Shown piece after piece: positions 46,568 through 56,052 of a stretch of DNA of 64,000 nt. The translations under genes were made by a program, and so were the position numbers. Position 1 is the stretch's first letter. Each line of letters begins with the position of its first letter. Location of the stretch: NCBI RefSeq assembly GCF_900182605.1, contig NZ_FXTB01000012.1, forward strand, positions 23,975 through 87,974, given 5' to 3'. The notes under the pieces are model-generated. The model ran no database searches. It saw only the letters and a list, made by a program, of their open reading frames with translations, and was not told the DNA's origin. The stretch is from Saccharicrinis carchari. GTDB taxonomy: Bacteria; Bacteroidota; Bacteroidia; Bacteroidales; Marinilabiliaceae.

Positions 46568-46709
46568 ATTACTTAACCCATCAAGGTATTTAGTCTAAAG
46601 TTTATCGCATCAAGACTTTTTCACCTTCCTCATTAAAGAAAGAAAGGAATGAATAATAGATAATCAAAAGAAGTCTTTAAGAAGGATAACTATAAGAACG
46701 GTAGGGTTT

Positions 46710-49229
46710 TTACAAAGATTTACCCGGCTCTTGACTTAATATTTCACTGAAAGTTTTACTAAAGTTTTCCTTATAAGCTTTAGCATATTCGACAAGAAAA
46801 GAGTTATAAGCCTTTTTTGCTTCATCTAGCATTTTTAACTTTTTATAAGTGCAAGCTTTAAAAACAATGGCTGTTTCATTAACAGGATCAACAGATAAAA
46901 GAATATTGGTTGCTAATATTACATTAGAATGAGAATTTGATTTGTAATATTCATCTAACACATTTTCTAAAGTACTAATTAACCTGTCCTCTAGTAATTG
47001 TTTCTCTTTATCAAAATGCTCTAAATCAATCTCTTTTAAAAACGACCCTTTACAAATAATAGTATGTAAAAAATTTAATGATTCCTCTGGATTGTCATTG
47101 AAATTGTTCAAATAATATCTAAAATCCCAAAAATCAATGGATACAGAGTTTGTTGTAATGAGCCTGAAAGATGCCCGATCAAAAATAATTTCAATCCCAT
47201 CTAGGTCAGATAATATCTTTCGAAGTTGATTAAGAGTGACATTCTTAATGTTTTTTGCATTTGCCCTCTCTTTATCAGGCCATAAAACATTATATATATA
47301 TTCTGAAGTAATGCCTGTTTCTTCTTCAGTTTTTAGTAGCAGAATTAATAATAATTGCTTTATTTTTGGACTAAATAGATAAGAAATATCCTTACCGCGT
47401 AAATCGATAACTTTAAAATTTCCGAATAAAGAAATTGAATTATTTTTGTATATCTCCTTAACATTATTCACACTATACGTATTCAGATCTGATATTTCTT
47501 TTTGGTAAACTTTACGCTTTCTTAAGTTCCGAGTATAAAATATATATATAGCAAAGACTAATAATAATACCACAATAAGCACATAGAAATAAGCACTTCT
47601 GCTTTTACTATTTATTACCGTTAACTGGTTAGCTGTTACAGGAGGGAAATTAATAGAATATATTTTTATTACATTTGCACCGCTAAGCTCAAATTCTTGT
47701 AAAACACAAAACAACTCATTTGTGCTCTTATTTAAGTATAGGTTGGCATTTGTTCTGATTCGTTCAGATATTATAGAAATCGAATCTCCATAAGCCTTTG
47801 CGATGCCATCTTCTATTGAATAGTTGTATAATTGCAGGTAGCTATTGGGAATATACTCTTTATAATTAAAGGTGTAAAAAGAAGAACTATCTTCTGAAAT
47901 AATCATGTTTCGACTACTCACAAAGTCAGGATGAGTATCGAACTTCCATAATTCGGTTATAACGTTTGTTGATAGATTAATCTTATAACAATCTTTATAA
48001 TACTCCTTTCCAAGACTCTGGTCGCCGGATTCATTTCCTACTCCACCGAAAATAATTATTTCATTTTCATTATATTGAAGCATACCGGAGAAAAAACGAG
48101 GAGTTATAATGACTCCATTAAAGGATTGATGTTGCCATTCGTTTGACTCAACGTCAAAATAATCGATACTATTTGTGAACTTATAATTCCCGAATCCTCC
48201 AAATATATATAGTCTGTTTTTTGTCGAATCAAACCAAGAATTATGGTGATGACGTTGCTGGTCAAATTGTTTTGTTGTATGGCTAGTCCACTTTAAAGAA
48301 TCTAAATGTAATGATGCTATTGTAGGGTTATTATTCGCTATGTCATTTAATTCATAAACAAATAACCGTCTCTGTTTTTTATCAACAATACTCATACCTA
48401 ACCTCATAGGCACAGGTAATTTGTTAACAGATGGCACTTGTTTAAAAACCTCAGTGAACAAGTTGAAAAATCCGATGGAATCTTTTGTTGTAAAAATTAA
48501 CTGTTGTTCGTCCTTGTTAAAACTAATGGCTGCTACGTCGTCATAATGGAGCACTTGTTTTAACTTCCAGTGAAATGAATCATTTATGAGCCAAATAGGA
48601 TTATCAACATGTCCAAATATTTCTCCTTTTGCATCATAAACAATGTTTCCTTCACTTTCGTTAAAGAAAAAATAAATATTATTTTTCTTGCTTTTTATTT
48701 TTAAATCATAAAGGCTAAACGCAGGTACATCAACCGAATGATTTGTTTTGCCAAAAGTTAATTTAGGTTTCTGAATTGGATTTAAAACATTATATGCAGT
48801 TTCAAATTGCTGATTATTAACTTTTAATACTATTTTCTTGTCCTTAATATCGAATAGTATCGAGCATTTTATTCTGCTTTTTAATTCTACCTCTGTATTG
48901 CTAAGTTTAATTGTAAATAAATTCTTTTTCCCATCAAGATTAAATCTTAATTCAGGAATTGAATCATTATATACATAAATTAATGATAAAACATCTTGCT
49001 CATCTATATCATTGATGGTAAAAATATATCCGAAAGTTTCTTTTTGCCTAATAAGAAAATCAAATTCTACCGAAAAAGTTCCTGCTAAATTAGGCTGCTT
49101 GTGCGCAAATACGTTATACGAAGTTCTATTACTGATTAATTTATCATTCGAATTAAATGAAATACCTTGGCCATAAGCACTAGTTACAAAAAGTAAAACA
49201 AATAATAATACAGCGAAAAATTTATTCAT
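46710..49229 (-). CDS. Membrane-anchored Kelch-sensor / SARP-type transcription regulator
   Basis: The ATG at 49229 gives about 839 residues and a clean signal (MNKFFAVLLFVLLFVTSAYGQ, split MNKFFAVLLFVLLF and VTSAYGQ). Next come a LamG-like domain (about 20-200) and Kelch-type propeller blades (about 230-520, with NRLYIFGGFGNYKF and NEIIIFGGVGNES). One membrane segment follows (about 545-567, YFYVLIVVLLLVFAIYIFYT). The cytoplasmic part has a winged helix of SARP type (GKDISYLFSPKIKQLLLILL and ITSEYIYNVLWPDK) and a TPR/BTAD-like end. No kinase or receiver is present. It looks like a one-component, PUL-linked signal-transducing activator. Confidence 0.85.
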   Translation of the reverse strand: MNKFFAVLLFVLLFVTSAYGQGISFNSNDKLISNRTSYNVFAHKQPNLAGTFSVEFDFLIRQKETFGYIFTINDIDEQDVLSLIYVYNDSIPELRFNLDGKKNLFTIKLSNTEVELKSRIKCSILFDIKDKKIVLKVNNQQFETAYNVLNPIQKPKLTFGKTNHSVDVPAFSLYDLKIKSKKNNIYFFFNESEGNIVYDAKGEIFGHVDNPIWLINDSFHWKLKQVLHYDDVAAISFNKDEQQLIFTTKDSIGFFNLFTEVFKQVPSVNKLPVPMRLGMSIVDKKQRRLFVYELNDIANNNPTIASLHLDSLKWTSHTTKQFDQQRHHHNSWFDSTKNRLYIFGGFGNYKFTNSIDYFDVESNEWQHQSFNGVIITPRFFSGMLQYNENEIIIFGGVGNESGDQSLGKEYYKDCYKINLSTNVITELWKFDTHPDFVSSRNMIISEDSSSFYTFNYKEYIPNSYLQLYNYSIEDGIAKAYGDSISIISERIRTNANLYLNKSTNELFCVLQEFELSGANVIKIYSINFPPVTANQLTVINSKSRSAYFYVLIVVLLLVFAIYIFYTRNLRKRKVYQKEISDLNTYSVNNVKEIYKNNSISLFGNFKVIDLRGKDISYLFSPKIKQLLLILLLKTEEETGITSEYIYNVLWPDKERANAKNIKNVTLNQLRKILSDLDGIEIIFDRASFRLITTNSVSIDFWDFRYYLNNFNDNPEESLNFLHTIICKGSFLKEIDLEHFDKEKQLLEDRLISTLENVLDEYYKSNSHSNVILATNILLSVDPVNETAIVFKACTYKKLKMLDEAKKAYNSFLVEYAKAYKENFSKTFSEILSQEPGKSL

Positions 49230-49253
49230 TAATATAGATAAAGTTAATAGTGA

Positions 49254-49261
49254 CAAAATTA
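49254..49261 (-). promoter_or_regulatory. -7 box (TAATTTTG) of the regulator gene
   Basis: The minus strand reads TAATTTTG, matching TAnnTTTG, 25 bases upstream of the chosen ATG. No -33 TTTG was found at the usual distance. The rest of the 49262-49603 gap shows no gene. Confidence 0.4.
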
Positions 49262-49603
49262 ACAAGTAATTCCAAGGGATAAAGACGACAAGTTAATAAG
49301 AATTTACCAGTGTACCATGCAATATGAAGAACGTACAAAGTAAAACATTTTTACCCTAACTTGGCCTAGTGATCACATATATGCTAAAACGACCAATAAT
49401 TTTGTATTTATCAGTATATCAGTAGAGTGTACCTTGTGTGCTTCGTAAATTGAATACATAAAATTACTTTTTGTATGTAATTCATATTGCACATAAGATA
49501 TTTATTATAGGCGACCGAATGTATGAAGCAACTAAAGGTTGCCCTAAATTACAGCTATGTGGTCATTGAGCCAATTTTATGCTACTTATGAAAAATAAAA
49601 AGA

Positions 49604-49624
49604 GGAAGCTCGCAGTGAGCTTCC
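49604..49624 (-). terminator. Terminator of the tra operon
   Basis: GGAAGCTC (49604-49611) and GAGCTTCC (49617-49624) form an 8-bp stem with a 5-base loop. On the minus strand this is followed by TCTTTTTATTTTT. It lies about 40 bases past the traO stop. Confidence 0.88.
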
Positions 49625-49665
49625 AATTCTCTAAAGTTGGTGTTAAAGCACCCATTCCCAAATTG

Positions 49666-50202
49666 TTAATTAATAATATATTTTAGCCCCGCTCCTACCC
49701 TCCATTGCCAATCACCTATCTCTGATAATGGCTTGTACAATTGTTGGGCATTCACCGTAAACCCGACTTTTCCCATGTAATATTCAAGTTCCACGCGGGC
49801 CATGATGCCCGGACTAAATTGCGTTTTGCATTCGTTTAGGATGTCATTTTTAATCCTTTCGCAACTCACATAGGCATTGGCCCCCAAGTTAACGAAGAAG
49901 CTCTTACTGTCGCTGTTATACAGTATTTTTATCTTGCCGAAATAGGCAGCATAGATACTGTATTTTGTTTTGGTATCTGTAAACTCACCCTTATCGTACG
50001 ATAGGCTATATTGATTGATTAAGCCCCGTTTATCGACATTGCAGAAGCTGGCCTCGATGCCCATACCCGATTTGGTAAAGAGATAAACAAGCTCCGTGGT
50101 TTTTGCGTCGTAGCTGTGCGGCTCGGCGCTATCCTTAATATAGCTTTGAGCCCTTAGCTGGGCACATGCCATTAGTATGATCAGAACAGATAGATGCTTC
50201 AT
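49666..50202 (-). CDS. traO: Conjugative transfer protein TraO
   Basis: The 178-residue protein has a signal peptide (ending QLRAQ) and an outer-membrane-barrel-like pattern (FFVNLGANAYVSCERI, KVGFTVNAQQLYKPLSEIGD, WRVGAGLKYI). Length and features match TraO of Bacteroidota conjugative transposons, an outer-membrane part of the transfer apparatus. It is the last gene of the operon, 19 bases past a PKD-type lipoprotein gene, and is followed by a terminator. In the usual order traO directly follows traN; here three extra genes separate them. Confidence 0.85.
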   Translation of the reverse strand: MKHLSVLIILMACAQLRAQSYIKDSAEPHSYDAKTTELVYLFTKSGMGIEASFCNVDKRGLINQYSLSYDKGEFTDTKTKYSIYAAYFGKIKILYNSDSKSFFVNLGANAYVSCERIKNDILNECKTQFSPGIMARVELEYYMGKVGFTVNAQQLYKPLSEIGDWQWRVGAGLKYIIN

Positions 50203-50221
50203 GCCAATTGTTTTAGGGCTG

Positions 50222-50863
50222 TTAAATAGTAAGCGTTTTTTGCACGATGGCAGACCATTCGTCGTTATTGTCTTTTACCTGGACCCCGATTTTGTATTCT
50301 CCGCTTTTGGGGAAGGTGTAGTTCATGTAAGTGTGGTAGCTCTTTTCAATTTCTTTGTCGTTGACAAAAAAACGATAGAGCACAATCTTACCTCCATATT
50401 TGGCATCCGTGTCATAACTTCCCTTTGCATCGAATTTGTATTCCCTAACGTTTTGCAGCGCATCAATTTGCAAGGAAGCCACCGGGGGCAGATTCTCAAA
50501 GCAGGTAAGGTTAAACAGCAGTTTGTCCTCTCTTTTCCAAGCATCCGTAACAGTAATGTAAACATTACTGGCACCGATTTTTTCGGCGCCGAACACTATT
50601 TTATCTTCCTCTATCTCGTAGCGGAATATAGAATCTACGGCCACATCGATATCCAGTTTTTCTTCGTCCAGGACCAGGTAATCGAGCTGATAATAGACTT
50701 CCTCAAACTTTACGGAATCGCTTTGGTGCTTACCGAAATCCGTATGGCTATGCCCTTTGATGCTTATTGTGGGGGCTTGGTTACTGTGGTAAAAGCTATC
50801 CTCCCCCGTGTCGCACGAAGCGAGCAGGGTGAGGCTTAAAAATAGATATAGCGTATTCTTCAT
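50222..50863 (-). CDS. PKD-like lipoprotein inserted in the tra operon
   Basis: This 213-residue lipoprotein (signal ending TLLASC) has two beta-sandwich-like halves. The second is PKD-like (PPVASLQIDALQNVREYKFD, GSYDTDAKYGGKIVLYRFF, YTFPKSGEYKIGVQVKDNND). It is not a standard tra gene. It lies between the giant repeat protein and traO, on the same strand, so it may help anchor or assemble the surface protein. Exact function is unknown. Confidence 0.75.
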   Translation of the reverse strand: MKNTLYLFLSLTLLASCDTGEDSFYHSNQAPTISIKGHSHTDFGKHQSDSVKFEEVYYQLDYLVLDEEKLDIDVAVDSIFRYEIEEDKIVFGAEKIGASNVYITVTDAWKREDKLLFNLTCFENLPPVASLQIDALQNVREYKFDAKGSYDTDAKYGGKIVLYRFFVNDKEIEKSYHTYMNYTFPKSGEYKIGVQVKDNNDEWSAIVQKTLTI

Positions 50864-50921
50864 ATGTTTAAATATTTAGCAAAAAATATTATTGCACCGG
50901 TATTAAGTGATTTATTCGCTC

Positions 50922-50940
50922 CCTGCCTGCGGCAGGCAGG
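50922..50940. repeat. GC-rich palindrome (REP-like)
   Basis: CCTGCCTGC and GCAGGCAGG form 9-bp arms around a single G, in an otherwise AT-rich intercistronic gap. Such CCTGCC palindromes recur in many Bacteroidota genomes. No other copy was noticed in this window. Confidence 0.7.
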
Positions 50941-50947
50941 TGGCCAG

Positions 50948-53900
50948 TTAGTGCCGGATTACTTTATTTGTATAGAGCGCAGCACCATCTTGGTTTATGA
51001 TCCGTACCAGATAGATGCCCTCGGCCAGCTTGGCGGTTGAGATGGAACGCGTTCCTTTTTCGATTGGTCTGTCAATCAATTTTTTGCCACTCATATCAAA
51101 TAGCACAAACTTGAGTTTTGCCTCCGTATTTTTTATTTCCACGTTTAAAGCAGCATTAAAAATAGAAGGATAAACCTTTATTGATAAGTCCTTATCCAGT
51201 CCAAACCCGGGATCGAGGAGATTGGATGCTTTCGTCCCCCTATAAATAGATTTAATCCTTTCGTCTTTCGCTTCCTCGTTCACATAAAAAGCAGAAGGAA
51301 CATGGGACGTATATGTACAACCGGAAGGTGTTTCCGTAGCGAGTGTAATATCATACCATCCTTTCCAATGGAAATATTGCGAGGGCGAGGCATCAAACAT
51401 GGTTTCGTACCATCCTTTCTCCTGGTGATCGAAAGTCCAGGTGTAGGTCAATTCACCCGATGCAAAATTACTGGTTACGCCAGGATCGATGGTAAGCCGC
51501 TCCCCATTTTCAACGGAGCCGGGATCAATCGCGTTGGTCGTGATATCCGTATCCACATAATCCACGTTTATGGCCGCTTGTTTTAGGTCACCGGGACAGC
51601 CGATGTTGTCAATAGTCTGATAATAAATTGTTATTGGATCTTTTGCTTCAAATAGCAATTGTTTGTTTCTTTCTATTTGCTGCATTTCGGCATTGTACCA
51701 GATATAGTCTCGTTCAGTATTCAATATTAGTTTAACCACATCATCAATACAATACTGGGTATTAAGGTTCATTGCCGTCGGCGTCAAAACAGGTTCGAGC
51801 GTTGTGATTGTTACTACGTTGGAATATTTGATGTCGGAGCCACTTTGGGTCCTTAATCTGAAATAGGTTTTACTGGTTAATTTTTTAGGTTGATAGATTA
51901 ATTGATTGTTGCCGTATAGCTCTTCCCAATCTTCACCATCTGTCGATTTCTCCCAATAGTAATTGAATATACCGATGCCGCCTGCCGCTTCCGTTCCTCG
52001 TAATACATTAGGTTTTGAATTATGGCAAATCGTTTGATTCCCGTTAATCTTACTTTGAATAAGCTCACTGTGGACAAATATTTTTATGGAATTACTATAA
52101 GCAAGGTCACAATCCCCACTTGATGCTATCCGCCTAAAATATGTAGTTTGCGTTAGTTTTCCGGGTTGGTAATTTATTTCTGAGGCATCTGGAATTTGAG
52201 TCCAATTTTCATCATCTATTGATTTTTCCCACATAAAGCCATATATGCCATTACCTCCAATTGGTATTGAACCTTTTAGCAACAAGGGTATCCCGTTATA
52301 ATCTATAACTTGAGCCTCCTCTATGTTTCCGCCGACCAACGGGGGATTGACAGTTATCAATACCGGGGGTGTCTCAAGTTCTCCACATTCAGAGCTTACC
52401 ACCTTTCTAAAATATGTAGATTCTTCAATGATCGGAAGTTCCAGATAGTCCTTTGTTTCATTGGCAATAACATTCCACGACGTACTATTGTCAGAGCTCT
52501 CCCATTTATTAAATACCTCCTGGTTTGGAGGTGTTAATGTGACTATGGGCTTTGGTTTGTTATCTGAACAAATCGCTTGGTCGTTCCCAATGGAGCCTGG
52601 GTTAAATTTATCTTTTACCGTAATGGTAACAATATTGGTTTCCAATTCGCCATTGCTGGCTGTGGTAACCCGTTTCTTATAATATGTGGTCGTATTCAAT
52701 ACCGAAGGATTATACCTTGGGCCTGTTGCACCCGGGATATCATTCCAATTTGATCCATCAATTGACCTTTGCCATTGCTGATAAATGACTTCATCCTCAT
52801 TCATCCCTGAACTACTCAGTCCATTGGGACTTGTGTTGAAGCATATTATTTGACTATCGCCTATAGTCCCTATAAGTTGATGTTCTGTATTAACAGTAAT
52901 AATTACCACGTTGGTATTGGCTTCTCCACATTCGCTGTCGCGGGTAAGACGGTAATAATAGGTAGTCTGCGTTAAGTTATCTGGCTGATAACTTACTGAT
53001 TTAGCCCCCGGAATATCTATATAGTTAGTCCCGTCTGTAGAAGATCTCCATTGATAAGAATAATTGCCGCTACCTCCTGTTGTAGGTGTATCGGAACTTA
53101 ACACATGAGGTTTACTTCCATAAATGATTGTTTGGTTAACCCCTATCGAACCGGAACTAAATTTGGGTCGGACAACAACCATTATTTTGTTTGATTCCGT
53201 ATTTGCACATTGATTATTTGCTATCCTTTTAAAATAGGTTGTTTGGGTAAGGTTACCAGGTTGATAGCTAAATTTATTTGCACCGGATATATCAATAAAA
53301 TTAACGGCATCTTGTGATTTAAGCCATTGATAACGGAATACATTGTCGCTTCCGCTCATATTGTTGCCAATTATGATTTGGGGAGCGGAATTATAGCAAA
53401 TAGTTTGGCTGCTATTGATCGCATTTTCGGAAATATCGGCTCTGACAATAATTGTAACGGTATTGGATACTGCCGAATTACATCCATCATCTGCTATCCT
53501 TTTAAAGTAAGTTGTTTGAGTGAGCTGAGCGGGTTGGTAAACTGATGATGTTGCACCGCTGATATTGTTGAAGCTATTGCCATTTAGTGATTTCTGCCAC
53601 TGGTATGTATATGTCCCGTCGCCTCCCGTGGGAACTGTTCCTTTTAGCCTGATAGGTGCAGAACCGTAACAGATGGTCTGGTCCGTGCCGATAACCCCCG
53701 GAGCCAACTGCTTATAAACCGTTACCTTAACCATGTTCGATTCTACCGAACCGCAGGTATTGTTGGTTATCCTTTTAAAATAAGTTGTCTGAGTCAGCTC
53801 CTCTGCTTGATAAGTCAATGTTGTTGCACCACTAATATTAGTGAAACTGATGCCGTCCAGCGATCTTTGCCATTGATGTGAATATGTACCATCAGCGCCG

Positions 53901-55492
53901 CTTGGTGCAGTCCCATTTAACTTAGTAGGTGTAGAGCCGTAGCAAATGCTTTGGTTCGGGCTAATGGTCCCTGGCGCCAACTGATTATGAACCGTTACCT
54001 TCACGATGTTCGATTCTGCCGAGCCACAGGTATTGTTTATTATCCTTTTAAAATAAGTTGTTTGGTTTAGTTCCAACGGTTGGTATGCCGATGTTGTTGC
54101 GCCGCTAATATTAGTAAAACTGGTGTTGTCCAGCGATTTTTGCCATTGGTAGGTATATGTTCCGTTGCCACCGGCAGGCGCAGTACCATTTAAGATAGTG
54201 GGCACCGTACCGTAACAAATGGTCTGGTTGTCGCTAATGGAACCGGGATTCAAATCATCCATAACAGTAATTGTAATGGAGCTTGAATTTTCTGAACTAC
54301 AAATATTATTCACTGTTCTCCTATAGTACGTAGTATTGACTATTGATTGGGGTTGATAACTTGCAGCCGTCGCTCCCCCTATATTAACCCAATTTGAGTT
54401 ATTGATAGATTTTTGCCATTGGTATGTGTAGTCCCTGTTTCCTCCTGTAGGTGTAGTGCCTGTTAGTTTAATGGGGGCTGTATCGTAACAAATAGTCTGA
54501 TCTGAACTGAAAGAACCGGGGTTCAGGCCATCCCTAACTGTAATTGTAACTGTATTTGAATTATCAGAACCACAAGTATTGTTTACAGTCCTTCTGTAGT
54601 GTGTGGCATTTTTTAAATTTGATGCTTGGTAATTTAAATTGGTTGCACCAGAAATGTTGCTCCAGGTTGAGTTGTCAATAGAGCTTTGCCATTGGTAAGT
54701 ATAACTTTCGTCTCCACCCATGGGCGTGGTTCCTGTTAATGCGGTAGGAACTGCATCGTAACAAATGGTTTGATCTGAGCTGATTGCCCCACCATCAAAA
54801 GGCTTATATACAGATATAGTTTTTCTTCCAATATAGTTCCAATGTGGATTATTCCCAGATATAAAATGATCAAACTTGGCAAAACAATAAAACACAGTTT
54901 CTTTTGTAAGATTATGCGTGGTTTTAGGATTGCTATTGGAATAGCTATATGCTGTAAAGGATTTTTCTCCATTATCCGAATAAAACCACATGTAATCTCC
55001 AGACCAAAAAAGTCCTATTATATTATCCGAGCTCTCTGCTGATAATTCTATATCAACATTCTCACCGTAGCAAATATTTTCTGAACTTGCAGTTGCCAAG
55101 TTATTTTTAATGCCCATGCCAGGTTCATACTTGGGTATGAATGGCGCGCTCATTTTATTTCCAATATGTACCCTAGTATCTTTAAAATCCGAACCTTGTT
55201 CGGGCCACGGGTTTAACTTCCGTTTAGATTCTATTACCGATTTCCCTCTATATTCTGGCAATTCTACCCACTTGTCACCGTTTATAAAGTCTATCTGAAA
55301 TTTGTAATACCATCTTATATCTTCAGCGTTGTAGCTATCTTCATTCTTATTGAATTTGAGGAATAGCAATTGTTCTTCATCGCCAAAGCTTGGAGTTGCT
55401 ATTATCTCAAAATCTGTTGTTTCTGTTTGAGAGTAAACAGATGTGCTTGCTGTCACTAATAGTATTAAAAATAAAAGGTTTAGATATTTCAT
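50948..55492 (-). CDS. Giant Ig-like-repeat surface protein with type IX sorting tail
   Basis: The 1514-residue product has a signal peptide (ending STSVYSQ) and an N-terminal domain to about 230. Eleven tandem beta-sandwich repeats of about 88-92 residues follow. Each carries QTICY near its start, YTYQWQKS in the middle, and TTYFKRI with C near its end. Repeats 3-5 are most alike; repeats 8-11 are diverged. A 150-residue region and a type IX (Por-secretion) tail end the protein (IKVYPSIFNAALNVEI, LFDMSGKKLIDRPIEKG, EGIYLVRIINQDG). It should be displayed on the cell surface as an adhesin. Its place between traN and traO suggests a role in mating contact (inference). Confidence 0.88.
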   Translation of the reverse strand: MKYLNLLFLILLVTASTSVYSQTETTDFEIIATPSFGDEEQLLFLKFNKNEDSYNAEDIRWYYKFQIDFINGDKWVELPEYRGKSVIESKRKLNPWPEQGSDFKDTRVHIGNKMSAPFIPKYEPGMGIKNNLATASSENICYGENVDIELSAESSDNIIGLFWSGDYMWFYSDNGEKSFTAYSYSNSNPKTTHNLTKETVFYCFAKFDHFISGNNPHWNYIGRKTISVYKPFDGGAISSDQTICYDAVPTALTGTTPMGGDESYTYQWQSSIDNSTWSNISGATNLNYQASNLKNATHYRRTVNNTCGSDNSNTVTITVRDGLNPGSFSSDQTICYDTAPIKLTGTTPTGGNRDYTYQWQKSINNSNWVNIGGATAASYQPQSIVNTTYYRRTVNNICSSENSSSITITVMDDLNPGSISDNQTICYGTVPTILNGTAPAGGNGTYTYQWQKSLDNTSFTNISGATTSAYQPLELNQTTYFKRIINNTCGSAESNIVKVTVHNQLAPGTISPNQSICYGSTPTKLNGTAPSGADGTYSHQWQRSLDGISFTNISGATTLTYQAEELTQTTYFKRITNNTCGSVESNMVKVTVYKQLAPGVIGTDQTICYGSAPIRLKGTVPTGGDGTYTYQWQKSLNGNSFNNISGATSSVYQPAQLTQTTYFKRIADDGCNSAVSNTVTIIVRADISENAINSSQTICYNSAPQIIIGNNMSGSDNVFRYQWLKSQDAVNFIDISGANKFSYQPGNLTQTTYFKRIANNQCANTESNKIMVVVRPKFSSGSIGVNQTIIYGSKPHVLSSDTPTTGGSGNYSYQWRSSTDGTNYIDIPGAKSVSYQPDNLTQTTYYYRLTRDSECGEANTNVVIITVNTEHQLIGTIGDSQIICFNTSPNGLSSSGMNEDEVIYQQWQRSIDGSNWNDIPGATGPRYNPSVLNTTTYYKKRVTTASNGELETNIVTITVKDKFNPGSIGNDQAICSDNKPKPIVTLTPPNQEVFNKWESSDNSTSWNVIANETKDYLELPIIEESTYFRKVVSSECGELETPPVLITVNPPLVGGNIEEAQVIDYNGIPLLLKGSIPIGGNGIYGFMWEKSIDDENWTQIPDASEINYQPGKLTQTTYFRRIASSGDCDLAYSNSIKIFVHSELIQSKINGNQTICHNSKPNVLRGTEAAGGIGIFNYYWEKSTDGEDWEELYGNNQLIYQPKKLTSKTYFRLRTQSGSDIKYSNVVTITTLEPVLTPTAMNLNTQYCIDDVVKLILNTERDYIWYNAEMQQIERNKQLLFEAKDPITIYYQTIDNIGCPGDLKQAAINVDYVDTDITTNAIDPGSVENGERLTIDPGVTSNFASGELTYTWTFDHQEKGWYETMFDASPSQYFHWKGWYDITLATETPSGCTYTSHVPSAFYVNEEAKDERIKSIYRGTKASNLLDPGFGLDKDLSIKVYPSIFNAALNVEIKNTEAKLKFVLFDMSGKKLIDRPIEKGTRSISTAKLAEGIYLVRIINQDGAALYTNKVIRH

Positions 55493-55521
55493 GATATGAC
55501 GGATTATGATTGGAGTGACAA

Positions 55522-55995
55522 TTAGTCAAAAGAAGCTGAATAATGCTTCTGTTTAATTTTTTGTTCGTTATATCCGTATTCAATTAAAGATGATCCACTT
55601 TCAACAGAAAAATTCACTTGTTCCATTATGAGGATAACTTGTTTTGATGCCCTGTCTTCAAAATATATTTTGTTTTCCTTTTCGTATGCATGATACGACT
55701 CATACTTGATCTCATCAATGAAAAGTATGGGAGCTGTCTCTGAATCGTATTTTTTGAAGTAGCTTACAGTGATACCATATTCACTATACCTACCATGTAT
55801 ATCACCTATGTATATGGTCGTAAACACATCTCCTACTGACACCTCATTTGGGCTAACACCCCAGTACCTACCGACTATGCTTGTTGGTAAATCCTTATCA
55901 ATAATATTGACAGAATTATTTTCATCTTTTTCGCAGCTGGCAAATGCAAAAATTAATAGAATCAATGCAATTGTTGTTCTCTGTACGTTTTTCAT
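55522..55995 (-). CDS. Small lipoprotein inserted in the tra operon
   Basis: The ATG at 55995 gives about 157 residues with a lipoprotein signal (MKNVQRTTIALILLIFAFASC). The mature part is beta-rich (RYWGVSPNEVSVGDVFTTIYIG, shown as RYWGVSPNEVSVGD). No known domain is recognised. A longer frame starting at 56052 has no signal and is not preferred. It lies between the traN gene, 57 bases upstream, and the giant repeat protein. It may be a partner of that protein. Confidence 0.65.
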   Translation of the reverse strand: MKNVQRTTIALILLIFAFASCEKDENNSVNIIDKDLPTSIVGRYWGVSPNEVSVGDVFTTIYIGDIHGRYSEYGITVSYFKKYDSETAPILFIDEIKYESYHAYEKENKIYFEDRASKQVILIMEQVNFSVESGSSLIEYGYNEQKIKQKHYSASFD

Positions 55996-56052
55996 TTTAT
56001 TGAGTTTTAATTGGTTAACACTAAAAATACTTTGTAAGCACAAACCTTGCAC

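Noticed and set aside
46611..46676. AAGACTT/AAGTCTT pair after the regulator gene as a terminator
   Set aside because: Seven-base arms with a loop of about 50 bases are too weak to support.
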